Assembly: GCA_028564675.1 (NCBI GenBank)
Contig: JAOVVO010000232.1
Coordinates: 1-64,000, forward strand
Length of the DNA: 64,000 nt
Direction: 5' to 3'
DNA from: Onchocerca lupi
Taxonomy: Eukaryota > Nematoda > Chromadorea > Rhabditida > Onchocercidae
A program made the position numbers and the translations under genes. The notes beneath the pieces are model-generated. The model made no database searches and had not been told where the DNA came from. It worked only from the letters and a program-made list of their open reading frames with translations. Positions 1 through 13,500 of this stretch are shown one piece after another. How positions within the stretch are numbered: position 1 is the stretch's first letter; each line of letters begins with the position of its first letter.

Positions 1-1110
1 ATATATACAAAATAATATATATATTATTTCTGATGAATAAGTGTATATTTTTTATTATTTTATATTATTATTAAAAAAACTAAACTAATTGTTATTGTTT
101 TTTTCTGTCCTATTTTTTTTTTTTTAGTAAAGTTTAGTGTTCTTTATTTAGATTTTTCTGAATTTTCATCATTGCTTTTATTGTCTGTGATGTCTTCTGA
201 AACTCGGAGAGATTCAAGATGCTGATTGATTTGGGATCGCAATTTAAATTGGGGATGAATCTGTATTTCATCATTTTCTATTCATGGAGGATTTTAAATT
301 GGTAATTAACTATTTTAAGAGTGCGGGGTTTTTTAAATTAATCATGTTTGCATTGATGATTTTCATTTCCAGAACTTCTTCTGTTGTCCTTTGTCATTTC
401 TTGCATTGTTTGTTCAGTCTTTTTTTTTTTTACTTTTTCATTTGAAACAAAAATTTTGTTGTTCTTGTATATGTTTCCTGTTTGTTTGACTGTTTCTATT
501 TCGTGATAATATTTTTTTCTTAATTTTTTGCCATTTTACTTCAACTAATTTTGGAAATCTTCGTATTTATAATAGACTAACTGATAGTGTCTTTTTTTCG
601 AACCCATGTTTTGAAGTTAGAAGTATCCTTTGTAGCTATTTATAATAGACTAATTGATAGTATGTTAAATGTTTTGTTTCATTTTTTTGCATTCATTATT
701 TAGATTTCTGATGTTAAAGTAACAATATTCTTCCTTATTCTAGTAGATGTGCCTTGAGAATCAGCATCACGAAAACACTTTTAGTTGTGCGCCTAAATCA
801 AACAGGTTGAATAAAACAATACAGTAATTACACGAAACAGGTTGAATAAAACAATACAGTAATTACACGAAACAGGTTGAATAAAACAATACAGTAATTA
901 CACGAATTTAGTATAACTATATGTAACATTTACAATACCATCACATTAGCACTCATGTTTACATGCTGCCGTATCAAAGATGCTTGATAATGTTATTTTT
1001 TAGACAATAACAGACGATGTGGACAGCTTTTAGTGTGTTCATCTATATTCATATAATGATTAAGAATTTAAGAATAATTAAACGATTCACTGGACAAAAT
1101 TATATTAGAG
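1..1110. other. AT-rich flank with no gene seen
   Basis: No coding exon could be supported here. The stretch is poly(T)-rich and holds a perfect 35-bp tandem repeat (listed separately). A short phrase, tataatagactaa, recurs near 570 and 642. It lies just downstream of the homeobox stop codon and probably includes that gene's 3' UTR. Confidence 0.5.
800..904. repeat. 35-bp tandem repeat, three perfect copies
   Basis: The copies run 800-834, 835-869 and 870-904. Each begins aaacaggttgaataaaac and ends acacg, and I see no mismatch between them. Perfect identity suggests recent expansion. Confidence 0.95.
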
Positions 1111-4081
1111 CTATGGTCGTGTTAATGTTCTGATAGAACAAAACTGACTTAAAGCTGTTGATAATGAAGTAGGAGACAATGGCGGGATTAGATTTAAGTC
1201 GCTAAGCTGTACATCAGATACAACAGTTTCGTGTTGATTATTACAATGATCTAATTTCTGATCATCACGCTTTGTTTTTCGCCATTTCGCTCGACGATTT
1301 TGAAACCATACCTGGAGAGGATTTATTCCTATTTTTTGCACATTCATAAAGATTGATTCTATCATATTAAATATTTGCAAAACAATTATCTAATTCAAAT
1401 TTTCGCATTCAACAAAAACAGTAAACATAATGGTACTAACTTTCACTTAAAGTTACCTGTACTCTAGCTTCGGGTAAATTTATCTTTGTAGCAAGTTCTT
1501 CGCGTGCGAACACATCAGGATAATGCGATTTGCGAAAAGCTGCTTCAAGTTCACTTAGCTAAAAAAAATTTTTCGTGAAAAGTCGGGATAATAAAGAGAT
1601 TCGATTTAAATATTAAACATTTATATAACGAAAGATGGACAGATTAAGACTAGACACAGTCTGAAATACGAAACATATATTTATGAAAAGACATCGTCCC
1701 TCCCCAAATTATCTGATTTCCCATAAATAGATGAAGCTGCAAGTAAAAGAAATTTTATTAGAATCGATTTTTAACTAATTTGAGATGAAACCCATGCTAC
1801 TATTAATCAACTAAATTTGTTACTATTTTTCAAATGAATATTTTTCAACGTAATCAACTACAATAATGCCTACCATCATCTCCAGCTTTCAATATTATTA
1901 AATGTTATATTTTCAATATTCTGTTTTTAAATGTTAAAACAAATCTATTATGATTGCTTTCTTTTCGCTCCGCTGAAACTTTCTAAATACATGAAATGTT
2001 TATACCAATATATGTAATCTTTCTAATGTTGAGCATTACTATTCAGAATTATGTTTTTAAGTTTCAATAACATAACAGTTGTAAACTGTACAAATATTGA
2101 TGGTTTACGCCAATAATTAACATTTGCTAAATTGAGAGGTCAGAAATCTCGGCATTTTAATTGAATGTTTTTCTTGAGAATTGTATTATTACTATATACA
2201 GTCTTCTTCGCTTCCAATTTTTAGTATGAAAAGGTTGCTTTATAATCGGACTGTAGGAACGAAGAAAACAATGCATTGTAGAGATCGAAAAAATTATTTG
2301 TATTAACTCATTTTAATAGTGAGCAAAAATTTTAAAACTTCCAATTGTAAATGATGGGAAAATTAGGGAAAATTTTTTCAGTGAAGGATCGCAAATTTGT
2401 TTAAAGGATTTTCGGAACATAATTAAATTTTGTTCAGAATGAGCCAAATTGAATTGCTAGTTCCGGTCATGATAAAATTAGTTTATTTGTCGCATTTCGT
2501 TCGCCTTCATGAGAACTAAATTACATTAACTTAATATAATTTTTTCTTTCTCGACTTATCCGTCATCCTGTCATTGCCGAAATAAGATCTCAAATAGATC
2601 CTATTAGCTTCAGATTGCTTGATTGTAGAACTTTAATAATCTTATTCAGAAATTGCTCGAAAATTCGTGAAACGATCATTTTATGCAGATGAAATAAGCA
2701 AAATAAATAAGAGCAATGCTAGATGCTAGGTTGATGCATAATTGAAACAGAGCCCACTAAAGTTATTTATTTATACGATTGATTGAACATAAAATCAATT
2801 TTTTCTAACACAAGCAAGTATCAAAATCTGATCGATCAATCATTATCAGATATTATCAATGATATATTAATAGTATTTTTTCGAGAAAAGTATTACTAAT
2901 AAAATTATTCGCTTCGTTTCACAGAAAAAAACAATTACTCTCAGTTTTAATTTTTCAATTTATAATGTCATTGATAATGATTTATTAATTGGAGTTTAAA
3001 CTAAACTACTTTATTGGAGGGAAGGAGATGATTTGTTTCAAATTAAATTGACAATTTTACTGAAGTTGCGATAAATTCATTCTTTATGCGCAATAATTTT
3101 TGAATTCAAATACATTTGAGTTCAAATATTTAATTTAAAGATTATTTTAAAAGAAACAAATTTTGTCAACCAAGACCCTTTTTAGTGGTCATTGAAACTT
3201 CATTATTCGGTAGTTTTATATAAAAATAAAAATGAAAAGGACCATAAATTATTTAAACTAATTTAAATTAATCATCAAACATTTCAAAATTGATAAAGGT
3301 CTAACTTGTTGCTGATTGAATGTTGTTCGATTACGACGTTGCTTCCGTTTGCTTCTATCATTGGCAGCACCACCGGAATATGGTGCTAAATAGGCGCAAT
3401 AATTGTGCTCGTAAATTTTTCGAGTATTTGTACAATCAAGACCTAAAAACTTTCATATAAAAGATAAAATTTTTACAGAACATGAAAATTGGATGCGAAT
3501 AAGAAACAATTTAAAAGGCAATTTTAACAAAGACCCATTATAAATATTTAAATGATTTTAATATAAAATAGATTTGTGAAATTTCAACTAATTTCAAATG
3601 ATTATTTATTGTCCTGTACATTGACCTATTTTTTGTCTTAGTGCTTATATTGAATGTGCCATTTCATCTGCTAGTGCAAATGCTTTTTAACGCGAAGAAA
3701 AACACAATAAATTAAAATTAATTTTCATCTAATATACTATTAATGCAATTCTATCATATTTAGTACTTTTTAATTGGTTTACTTATACTTGTTATTAAGG
3801 TTAAGAGTTGTTAAAGTTATTATTTCATCAAAAAAATGTAATCTACAATCAATCAGTATTGAATAGACTGGGAAAATTGCAGGATATTTAAGATTGATTC
3901 AATTCTTAATCTGTTTATTCAAAATTTAAAATCAAATGAATTCTTGCAACAAGATTGAAAAAGTTCGTTCACCTGCATTATTTCGAGCAAAACTATGTGA
4001 TGAAATAGGTTGAAATGGTGGCAATAATGCTGGCCAAGTTGTGGAAGCTGCTGCAGCACTGAATGCGTAACCGGAAAACAT
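1111..4081 (-). CDS. Paired-like (Q50) homeodomain transcription factor, DRGX-like
   Basis: Predicted nuclear DNA-binding protein of 182 residues. Exons on the minus strand: 4081-3973, 3442-3306, 1558-1457, 1311-1111; all phases join cleanly. The homeodomain is residues 71-130: it opens RRNRTTF, has HYPDVFAREELA in the middle and VWFQNRRAKWRKTKR in helix 3. Position 50 is Gln (residue 120) and Asn51 is present, so it is PRD-class but not Paired (S50) or Pitx (K50). The last intron falls between homeodomain positions 46 and 47, a site used by many PRD-class genes. I see no paired domain, and the short tail after the homeodomain lacks an obvious OAR motif. RRNRTTF plus KINLPEARVQ and RAKWRKT fit DRGX best, with PRRX and aristaless-like next. 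The ATG lies 13 bases behind a TTTTTAG acceptor with no earlier coding exon, which suggests SL trans-splicing. The 1.75-kb intron (1559-3305) splits the homeodomain. Family is certain; subfamily is an inference. Confidence 0.9.
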
Positions 4082-4644
4082 TGTATTTGAAGCTCTAAAA
4101 ATAAAATATAAATTTTTCAATACAAACTTTATTTGTATCATAAAATGCGAAGAAGTGTAAGCGTCAGAACATATCAGTCCCATTTCAGGATTATTGAAAA
4201 ATTAGATTTTAATTTCGATCTAACATTTTTAGGGCTAACTATATATATATCTACCTATATTTTTTCTACATCGGAAATCTGTAAGAAGCACAAGATTTCA
4301 TTGATTCTGATTACAAGTAATTCAAGATAATTTAACTCCATACAAGATGCACGGTAATAAAAGATACAAGATTATAGGTAATTCATAAACTATAATTATT
4401 TTAATTACAGGTAATGAATTTACATCTGGGATAATCTGATGTTTCTGAAATAACCTATGCCAATCTTGTAAGTATTAGTGTATTTTATAATCCAAAAATT
4501 ATCCTTCCATTGCTATCTTAGTGAATTATAAATTTCATGTGGAAAGAAATGCAATTTTTCCAATGTATGTTTTCCTCTCTTCCTAATTAACACTAATCAA
4601 CAACGATGATAACAGAAATGAACTGTATTATAAATAGTACTAAA

Positions 4645-4895
4645 TGTACCCGGCCATCGAATTACCAGTCTAGCTAGTCTAGAAAAATAAAAATGTCCGC
4701 ACACTTATTTTTACCTGTTACCTGTGATAAGTAAAAAGAAAAAGTAGTCATATCTATATAAAACACGCGCTTATTCGAATGCAACGTTGTTTTAAAATTT
4801 CAAGTCAATCGATGAAAAACTTGCAATATTTTGTCAAAAGCCATAACGAAATTTACATTTTTTTTTTTTTTTTTTTTTTTAATATAAATAGATTA
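4645..4895 (+). repeat. Dispersed repeat copy 1 (LINE-tail-like)
   Basis: Contains cggccatcgaattacc near its left end, a middle section with agtcatatctatataaaac, then the family core: tattcgaatgcaacg, a caaaatttcaa-like block, atcgatgaaaaacttgcaat, and acatttttt...aatataaatagatta. A poly(T) run interrupts the 3' end. Same orientation and block order as copies near 5.0, 18.4, 22.6 and 46.0 kb. Confidence 0.75.
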
Positions 4896-4949
4896 TTTGT
4901 CGACTATTATGTAGCAGTGAATCAATGATTGGTTAATCTCACTTTGTTT

Positions 4950-5150
4950 ATCTATTAATCGGAGCGTTTTGGCGGGAAACATGTTTATCCTTACGGAGAG
5001 GTGAAAAAAAAAGAAAAGTAAGTATATCTATGGAAAAATACGCGCCTATTTGAATGCAACGCTGTGTCAAAATTTCAAAGCCATCGGTAAAAAACTTGCA
5101 ATATTTTCCAAAGCCACTACGAACATTTACATTTTTATTTATATAGATTA
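4950..5150 (+). repeat. Dispersed repeat copy 2
   Basis: Begins with a GC-richer block, ggagcgttttggcgggaaac, that also occurs inverted near 33.05 kb. It continues with agtaagtatatctatgg and cgcgcctatttgaatgcaac, then the core atcggtaaaaaacttgcaat and the end tttatttatatagatta. It lies 55 bases after copy 1, so the two form a direct pair. Confidence 0.8.
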
Positions 5151-7553
5151 GAAAATACACCAGCCAAAAAAAACAAAAAAAAATTTTCAGTCCTTATTTC
5201 CGCTCAGAAATTCGAGATAACCTTCTTACTTGCATCTAAAAAGGCATTCTAAAATTGTCCAGGTTAAATTTACAAAGGTTAGCCTCAAATTGCTACAATG
5301 CTTCTTAACTCCTCCTTTTTCTTGTCATCATTATCGTCTGCAACTTCATCACTTCATTCCTGCCTAAGTTGATTTAGTTATCTGATTGAATTGTATGGCA
5401 GTAACATTGGCATGCATATACTTCAAATAGAATTTATTTCGAGATTCACTTTTCAATTGAGTTAGATGCGCTTCGTTACTTCGTTAATTTAATTGTCGTT
5501 GAGGCATCGTTTCTTCAATTGCCTTCAATTTATGATGGATATCGATGATATCTGTACAAAGAATATCGCTGTTAAGCAAAGATAAATATACTATACGAGC
5601 GAACTCAGATAACTGATAATGCTTCAGAGGTATTTGTAAAAAGATCACTTTTCAGCTCTAAGGATTGTGGATTAAATCTTATATAAATGAAATTTGCAGA
5701 ATTATTGCTTGTTCATCTATTCGTGATATATGAAATGAAATATAAAACAGAAAATTGTAATCCAAAATTTTAACATTTTACTGCTAAAACAGTAGCAAGA
5801 AATGCAGAAATCAGAAATCTTTCGAATTTTTATCTCATTTGAAAAATTTGTTAAATATCTATGAAAGGCAACAAAGATAATTATTTAAGAATTAGACAAA
5901 AATTTATATTTTGGAAATTTTATTCAAAACCATAAATCGACATATAACATTTAATTGAATTCTTCGGATATAATAGAAGCTAAAAAGATTCTTCTCACTA
6001 AATGAAGAGATTCGCTTTTATCGGCATAGATGTAGAAATAAAATTGGCACTAATTAGCTTGATTGAAATCAATTTCAGCATATTTCCTTATGACTATTTA
6101 ATTTAACTTCTCGCAATCTATCCAGTTATCAAGCAAACTTATGAGCCTAACCCCTATCCACGTTCAGTTCTTAAATTATTCTTCATAATAGATGATGTAA
6201 TCACTTACACTGATTAAAATTAATCCTTCCTTTAAAATGTTCTCAGAATGCATATGAAGTATTCAATTGACATAACATTTCCCGACTGTTTTAAAAATTT
6301 ATATAATAAGAGATTTTATGAGTCCAACATTCAAAAAAAAAAAAAAAAAAATTTCGGAATAAAGATCCGAAGCCAAGAAAATTGTCTACCGATTATTTAT
6401 TCCAGCAGATTTCATATTAATACTAATTGACAATAAAAATCAAAATATTTAATCAAATAAAATCTTTCGCGTTTAACAGTGCACTAGTAAATCTGTGAAA
6501 ATGAACAGAAAAATGTCAAAAAATTCCTAAAAGGAGAAATTTAATTTCCTGGCCTATATTACAAAAAGTTTTTATTTTATATTTTCATGAAAAAATCTTT
6601 CCAGTTTATTATTTATTTACCAAATAAAATATTCATATTAATATGCAATCTAAAACATATGCATATTTTTGTTTACAATATCGAGTAAAAAAGAAGTATA
6701 TTTTGAGACAAAATGAAGAGTAAAAAATATGTGGAAAATCATAAATAATGATTTTTCAAAATGGATAACAAATAAACTGGATTATTATTCAATTTTGTTG
6801 AAAACAAATATATCACAGCGAAAGGCACAAATAAGGCATGATCAGATTCCGAATGTTCATGGAAAAACTGAATTGAATAAATAAAGCAATCATAAGATAA
6901 TCGAACTTTACGTAAAAAGTTTTTTATCCTTAATGCAGTAGTAACTTCTGCAATGTTAAAAATGATCATATGTATGGGAGCTAGTTAACAAAAATTTACA
7001 GAAAGAAAGATTCATTTGAAAACTTCACATTATAAGTTTTCTTACTCCTAAAATGATTCACGGATAACATTATCAAAAAATTATTAAAAAATGACAGGTG
7101 GAATGGTATAGGAAAAAGTGCTGAAAATGGATTGAAAACAACAAATATGGTCTGAATCAAAAATCAGAAACATGAAAACATAAAATATGTACAGAAAATT
7201 TACCACAGCCTAAAAACTCACAAAAAAAAGTAACAAATAAGAAGTATGTATAAGTAAGAAAAAGTGAAATAAGACGCGAGGCATGAAATAAAAAGGCAAA
7301 TTTAACAAATGAAGCATGTAAAACAACATGCTACAACATAGAATATCCAAAAATGTATGCAAAAATGACTCATTGAAGAACCAAAAAGAAGCAATCTGCT
7401 TCTCATATTAATTTTTCATAAACCATTAGCTGCTAACCATTTATTGTGTAGCCTGGAATTTTTTCATTACAAAATACTTAATTTTTCAATTTTCATTCAG
7501 TATATCATGAACAGTATGAATAATAATTCGGTCAGCAATAATTTGAGTCGCAA

Positions 7554-10500
7554 TTACAAAACCTCATTCCAGATTTTAATGAGCTGTGTTCATATTTCAA
7601 AGTAAAAGAAAATTTTCTTAATCTATTCATTTTTATAAAATATTAAAATTTGGAAAAAACTGTAACTTACTGTTAATTGGCTAAGATAAAATTGCCTTTT
7701 CATTTCTATACCTTTTTGTGGGAAAGGATTTAAATCGTTAAAAGCAATCTGAAATTAAAAAAATTACATTACATGATACTGTATAACGATTAATCTACTC
7801 CTTATAGCAAATTAATGCACCAAAAACAAAACAGACTATGTAAACTCTAAAACGAAAGATCACATCACATTTATTTTCAGTTTACCAACGAAAACTGCCA
7901 TTTCCACTGTAATGAGATCATTAATACAAATTCAGTACTCAATAAAAGCGTCAGTTCTTTATCTAGATAACATAGTGTACATGGACGATATAATGAAATC
8001 TTCCACCTGTGCCAATGTCTTAAAATTGGGAACATATTGTGCAATTCTACTCAACGATGCATGCACAGCTCCAACAGATTTACACTCCAACACTGAGGCT
8101 TCGGCAAGTTTCAACACTCCAAGAGCAAATCGAAAAAGAACCTGTAAAGGATTTAACAAGTAATTAAAAAAAAATTTTATATTTTTCACAAGTCAGAATC
8201 CTATATTATGCATCACTTTTATGAATTCTGCTAAATTTCCAGAAAAAAAAAAGCATCAGGAAGGATTATACATATAAAATCTTCAATATGAGAAAAATAG
8301 TTGAGACAAAAAGCATACTTTCATAACTTGCTAAATATTTCGGAAGACGCTTATCTAAGATTCAAAATGAAAATACATATTATTTGACCTTATGAGAATA
8401 TAAACTGCACTAACCTTATTACCTTCGTAGAGAAAAACGTCGAACAAATTTAAATAAATAGCATGCGGAAAGACGTCAACAAAACATGTAAGAAACCAAC
8501 TAAGAGTGAAAGCTGAGAGGTCCACTTCAAATTTGCGCAAATGGGATGATAATTTCGGAAGTTTCTCACTGACCAGATCACGTAATACCTAAAAATATGA
8601 AAATTTCTCAAAAGCTGACGTTATATATCAAAATATATAATATATATTTCTAATTACTGAACTTATCCATAACTTGACTCACTTAATTATTTCATAAATC
8701 TATAATTGTAAAAAAAAAAAACATCACTGATGAAATGCACAAGTCACCCTATAATTATAATATTCTTTAATTCAAAGATCTTCAATGATATATAATAAGT
8801 ACATACTTAAATTCAAGTTTTGGTTAAAAATTAAAATTTGAAAACTGAATTTCTTTTAAAATGTATCACTATTAGTAAGCAGGGAAAAAATAGTACTTTT
8901 TGATCAGCAACAGCACAGAGTAAGGTAGAAGTATAATATGCAGTGGGTTGGAGAAATTCAACGCAAGCTACCAAAAACCAGAAAGCGTCAGATTCTTCAA
9001 GAAATAATAAAGCAATTGCAGCTAGACGATTTAATCCCTGCAATTTGGAATTAATATCATCAATTCATAATCACATATAGAGATCAAAAACAACAGAAGC
9101 GTTAACTGTCCTTGATTCTATTGACAGAACTATTGATAAAATTTCAAGTTGGGATGTAATCCATGATATTTTTTTTTTTTTAATATTTGTGATTCAGTGC
9201 TCTTCGGTATAGAAAAAACAATAGAAGTTGTGATTGCAGTGATAGGATCAGGAAAAAAAAAAAGCAATACCAAAACTACGATAAACCAAAATACCTGGCA
9301 ATATCCAACAGATTTATTATGAAAACGATATGCACAGAGTACGCGACGTAAAACAACAATTTTTTCAGATGTTGGTTCATCGAAAAATCTGTTTGTGGGT
9401 AAAGTTCGAGCCAAATCCAAATCTATCTGCAATAATTCCATTTACGAATATTCAATTCTGGCCACTGTTTTTTTAGAGGAAATTAAAGATCAAAAAATGT
9501 TGCAAATCGGAATGAGTCAGAAGCTTTGGATTGAGCAAACCATTATTCATAGTAATATACTTTTTAATAAAGTTAGATTTAACAAAATGTAAACGCAAAC
9601 CTGTTTCAAAGCACTATCATTTTCGATAGTATCAGTGCTAACAGCATTCACTTTCCGAAGAAGTGTCTCATAATAACCATTGCCGAGATCAGCTTTTTCA
9701 TCCCCCACTATATAATTAACAAGGCTGAAAGATTCATATCTTTAAAATACAAGATTTTAAAGAAAATTAATTGATGGTTTCTTGTAAGAAAATTCTTATA
9801 AGATAAGTTAAGCATATCGCATATCACAAAGACTTAAGCATATCGCATAATTAAGCAGTTAAGCATTTCGCATATCAGGATTAAAGATCGCAAGATTTGA
9901 TAAAATTTGAAGGAAAATGAAAATCTAAGACACATAAATAAAGACAAGCTTACGAAATAATCTTTCTAATAAATCTCATAAACACATAGAAATAATCCTA
10001 AGGTGGAAGTGGCAGAGATATGAGAAAGGAAACAAATACAATTGATGCGATGTAATTCTTGCAAGTCTAATATAGCCATCTTTCTTTGGAGATTACCAAA
10101 AAAGTATGATTTGTTAAAATCAGTAACCTTCCTATAAATTACAAATTTTGTGCATGCAGAAATTAGTAACAAAAATCTGCAAAAATAAAAAATAACCTTT
10201 TCCAAACCCTTGGTCGATATGTTTTTGGTATACCCGTTCTTACCAAATTCTTCAGTTCAGTAGAAGGTTTCAAGGGACGTACTACAGAATTCACCAGAAA
10301 ACTGTCCCATTTTTGTAGCCAATCTATGTACTGCGGATTCTGTTCCTAAACACATCCGAAAATAGTAATGATTTTAAATTAAGTGCTAAAGTCTAGTGAA
10401 TGTAAGTTCATAAAAATCTGAATTTTGAGGTATTCAAATTCATATTAATATTTCGGTAACAAATTATATAATTCACCATTTCTTGTTGACCAATGATCTC

Positions 10501-13500
10501 GTCACTTATACTTTTTAGTTCAGCAGCAACTTCAAACATGTCAGTAGGTTGCAATTGATGGCGCTTTCTATCGTCATTCAAATAAAATCCAAGAGAGTCC
10601 GTAAGCCTCGCTGTAAAATATTCAGCTGATAGATTATAAGCTTCAGTAAAATTCCATCCACTAAATGGGAATAACAAAATGAAACATGTCATTCTAATTT
10701 TAAATTCTTAAGCAAACAGCTTATACCTCCATGCATTTCATAAAACAAAAAAATCTTCACCACTTACTTTCCACTTTATCGTTATTTAGTGTTCTTTTGT
10801 TTGCAGTCCAGTTTGTTTCATCAATCAGAGCCTCAATTACTCCTGGTTCCAGAACTAAAAATTGTTTTCAAAACTGAATTTCATTAATAATGCAAAACAA
10901 TTTTCGCTCTACTATACAAAGTAGTTACATTCTAGAATATGGAAATTTTAATGCTTAAGGAGGTTATTGATCAGGGTAATCAACAAGGAAGTGTCATAAA
11001 AAATAAGAAAAAAAAAAAATGAAACGACCGCAGCAAAATTTCGTCCAATAAAAAAAAACTAAATACAAAAAAATATCGAATACAAATTGAAAAATAATTT
11101 GAGAATCCACTAAGAGATAAGTTGCAAGACCAATAAAATCAATAAATATTAATTATTAAACCTCTACTGTCAGTTTTCGATGCTCTGAAGTGGTTTAGTA
11201 CCATGATGTATCGACTTTTAAGCTGATAATAGCAAGCTTCAATGTCAAAATTTTGTCGGATAATTCGACGTTCTCTGTCTTCTAAACTCTGTACAATTTT
11301 TTGAAGTTCTGAAATGGGAGAAAATAACTGTAAAAAAGGATCACAAATTTTTGAGAAAAAAAAATTATTCAAGTAGAAAAGTCTTACCAAGAACCTCTTG
11401 ATTCAAGAACATATTTTGGTTTCGATATCCCATAACAAGATCTCGCATTTCTGTTACATCATTGACAGCAGCTTCGTCAAATACTCGCTGGGCATTTTCA
11501 TCAGTTGGACTACTACCAAAGTCGACTAATATCCCTTCAGGCACTTCAACTGAACAAATTTTATTTAATGCTTTCAGACATTTCGAATTTAAACACTTCA
11601 ATGAATGATAAAATGAATGAGTAAGTCAAAAATAATGTGAAATAACAAAAACAACATAATGAATTTTTTTATAGTCTCCTGAGCCATGACTTATTCTGTT
11701 TAAATGAACCTAATATATAACACAGACTATGCAATTGCGTATAGTGTTTAAGAGCATAAAATACCACAAATTTTCGTTATAACCTATGAAATGATTCGCC
11801 AATTTAGAAAAATAAAAAGAATTTCAATAGAAAAAAAAATACCATCATTAAGCAATACATCTGAACGACTTGAAGCATCATTTCCTTCCTGCTCACTACA
11901 AATTTTCATTATAAGCTCTTCCTTTGAACGCACCGATTCCCGAAACGCATCAATTTCAGTACTTAGTTCTTCAATTTTTTGTTCATACTGTCTACAAAGA
12001 AAGAAATATAATGCTTTAACATATCGCATAATTATAAAATTTATAAAATCAACATAAGTAAAAATAATAATATTGTTTACTTATTTTGTTCTTTTAAAAC
12101 TCGAATTTCATGACTGTAGGATGCTGCATTCAATTGCAATGCTGTAAGCTCGCTTTCTTTTTCCAAGATCATACTAATTCTGTCTTGAGGGTTTTTTTGC
12201 TCCTCCATCCGTTTTCTGAAATAGCCCTACCTGCATTGCGCATAAAAGCTATAATAAAACAGACACTTCACAGACAGAAGAACCGTATAGACAAAACAGC
12301 AAATTCTTACATTAATTCGATCTGACGATTAGATTTGAGCAAACTCTGCCGTAAAATTGTAACCAAATCTTGATTAGCTCCTACTTCGTCCGTAAGCTCA
12401 TAACAACGATCTTTAAGTTCATTTACAATACCAAGTAACTGCAAAAACAATGCATCGTGAAAATTTTCCATTTTTTCTGATTCCTTTTAAAAAATAATGC
12501 ATATGATTTGGTGATAGTTCCTCAGTCAAGAGCTTTACATGCTATCGTTGATTAAAAGAATCTCGTATCTTAAAATGCAAATTAAAACGAAACAAAAAGA
12601 ACTAGCCATCTCAGACTTAAAAAAACTTACAATTTTACAATGCTCACAGGATGGTCGCAATGATGAAGAAAGCCTGAAAAAATTTATGTTAAAATACATA
12701 TACACTATTAAATGCTTATTTATTTTGAATCTATGATTTTTAACTTGAAATAAAGGAATTGTCAGAATTTCGAGGGTAATACTATATGTTCGATGCATGG
12801 ATGAGAAACCGAATTTCGAGTTATTCAAAATAATATCTCATTAACTTGCTTTGTCAATTAAATTTAAAATGTTTCTCACTAATGCAAAAATAAAAACTAC
12901 TCAAATATTTTAGATATATACAGATATGAAAAAACCTCAAATTTAATCAAGAATGACAATGCACTGACCGCAACGTAGCTTTTGCTTTGCCTATCACCTT
13001 TTTCGCTGGTTGTTCAAGTATTTTGGCTTTTGCTTGAGTTTCTTCTGTTATTTTTTCAATTAATTCCTCTGCACTTCTTAAAACGTCAGTACTGGGAGGT
13101 ATTAGAATTGGCATCTCTAAACTTTTTGCATTCAGTTCTCCATCAGAATTAAGATAAAATGTCGATTGGGCCTGAAATTCTAAACATATTTAAAAATTAT
13201 TTGTATGTGGCTCAATTTCAAACTAGTATAAATAACTCTTAAGAACTCCAACAAAAAAAGATTATTTTTGATTATTTGCATCATCAAAACAGAAACTTTG
13301 AAAATTAAAATGATCAAAAATAATATGACTCTATGAGATAATTATTAAATAATATCTTCAAGCTTCTATGAGATAACCATTACGGTTACGAGAAATGAAC
13401 TTTAACTTACGGCATCATTAATTTCATCTTCAAGTGATTTTTCATTTGGAGGTCCAACTACCATCACCATATCTTCACCCTGCTCTAAATTTTTCATTTC

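Larger units (their letters stand above)
4095..7553. other. Intergenic stretch with two copies of a dispersed repeat
   Basis: About 3.5 kb between the 5' end of the homeobox gene and the 3' end of the TBC gene. The two repeat copies near 4.65-5.15 kb are listed separately. Otherwise it is AT-rich sequence with short chance frames; no exon could be supported. The homeobox promoter should lie in its left part. Confidence 0.5.

Noticed and set aside
11791..12325. Plus-strand open frames within the TBC gene
   Set aside because: They overlap minus-strand coiled-coil exons 8 and 9 with good splice sites and lack any recognisable domain.
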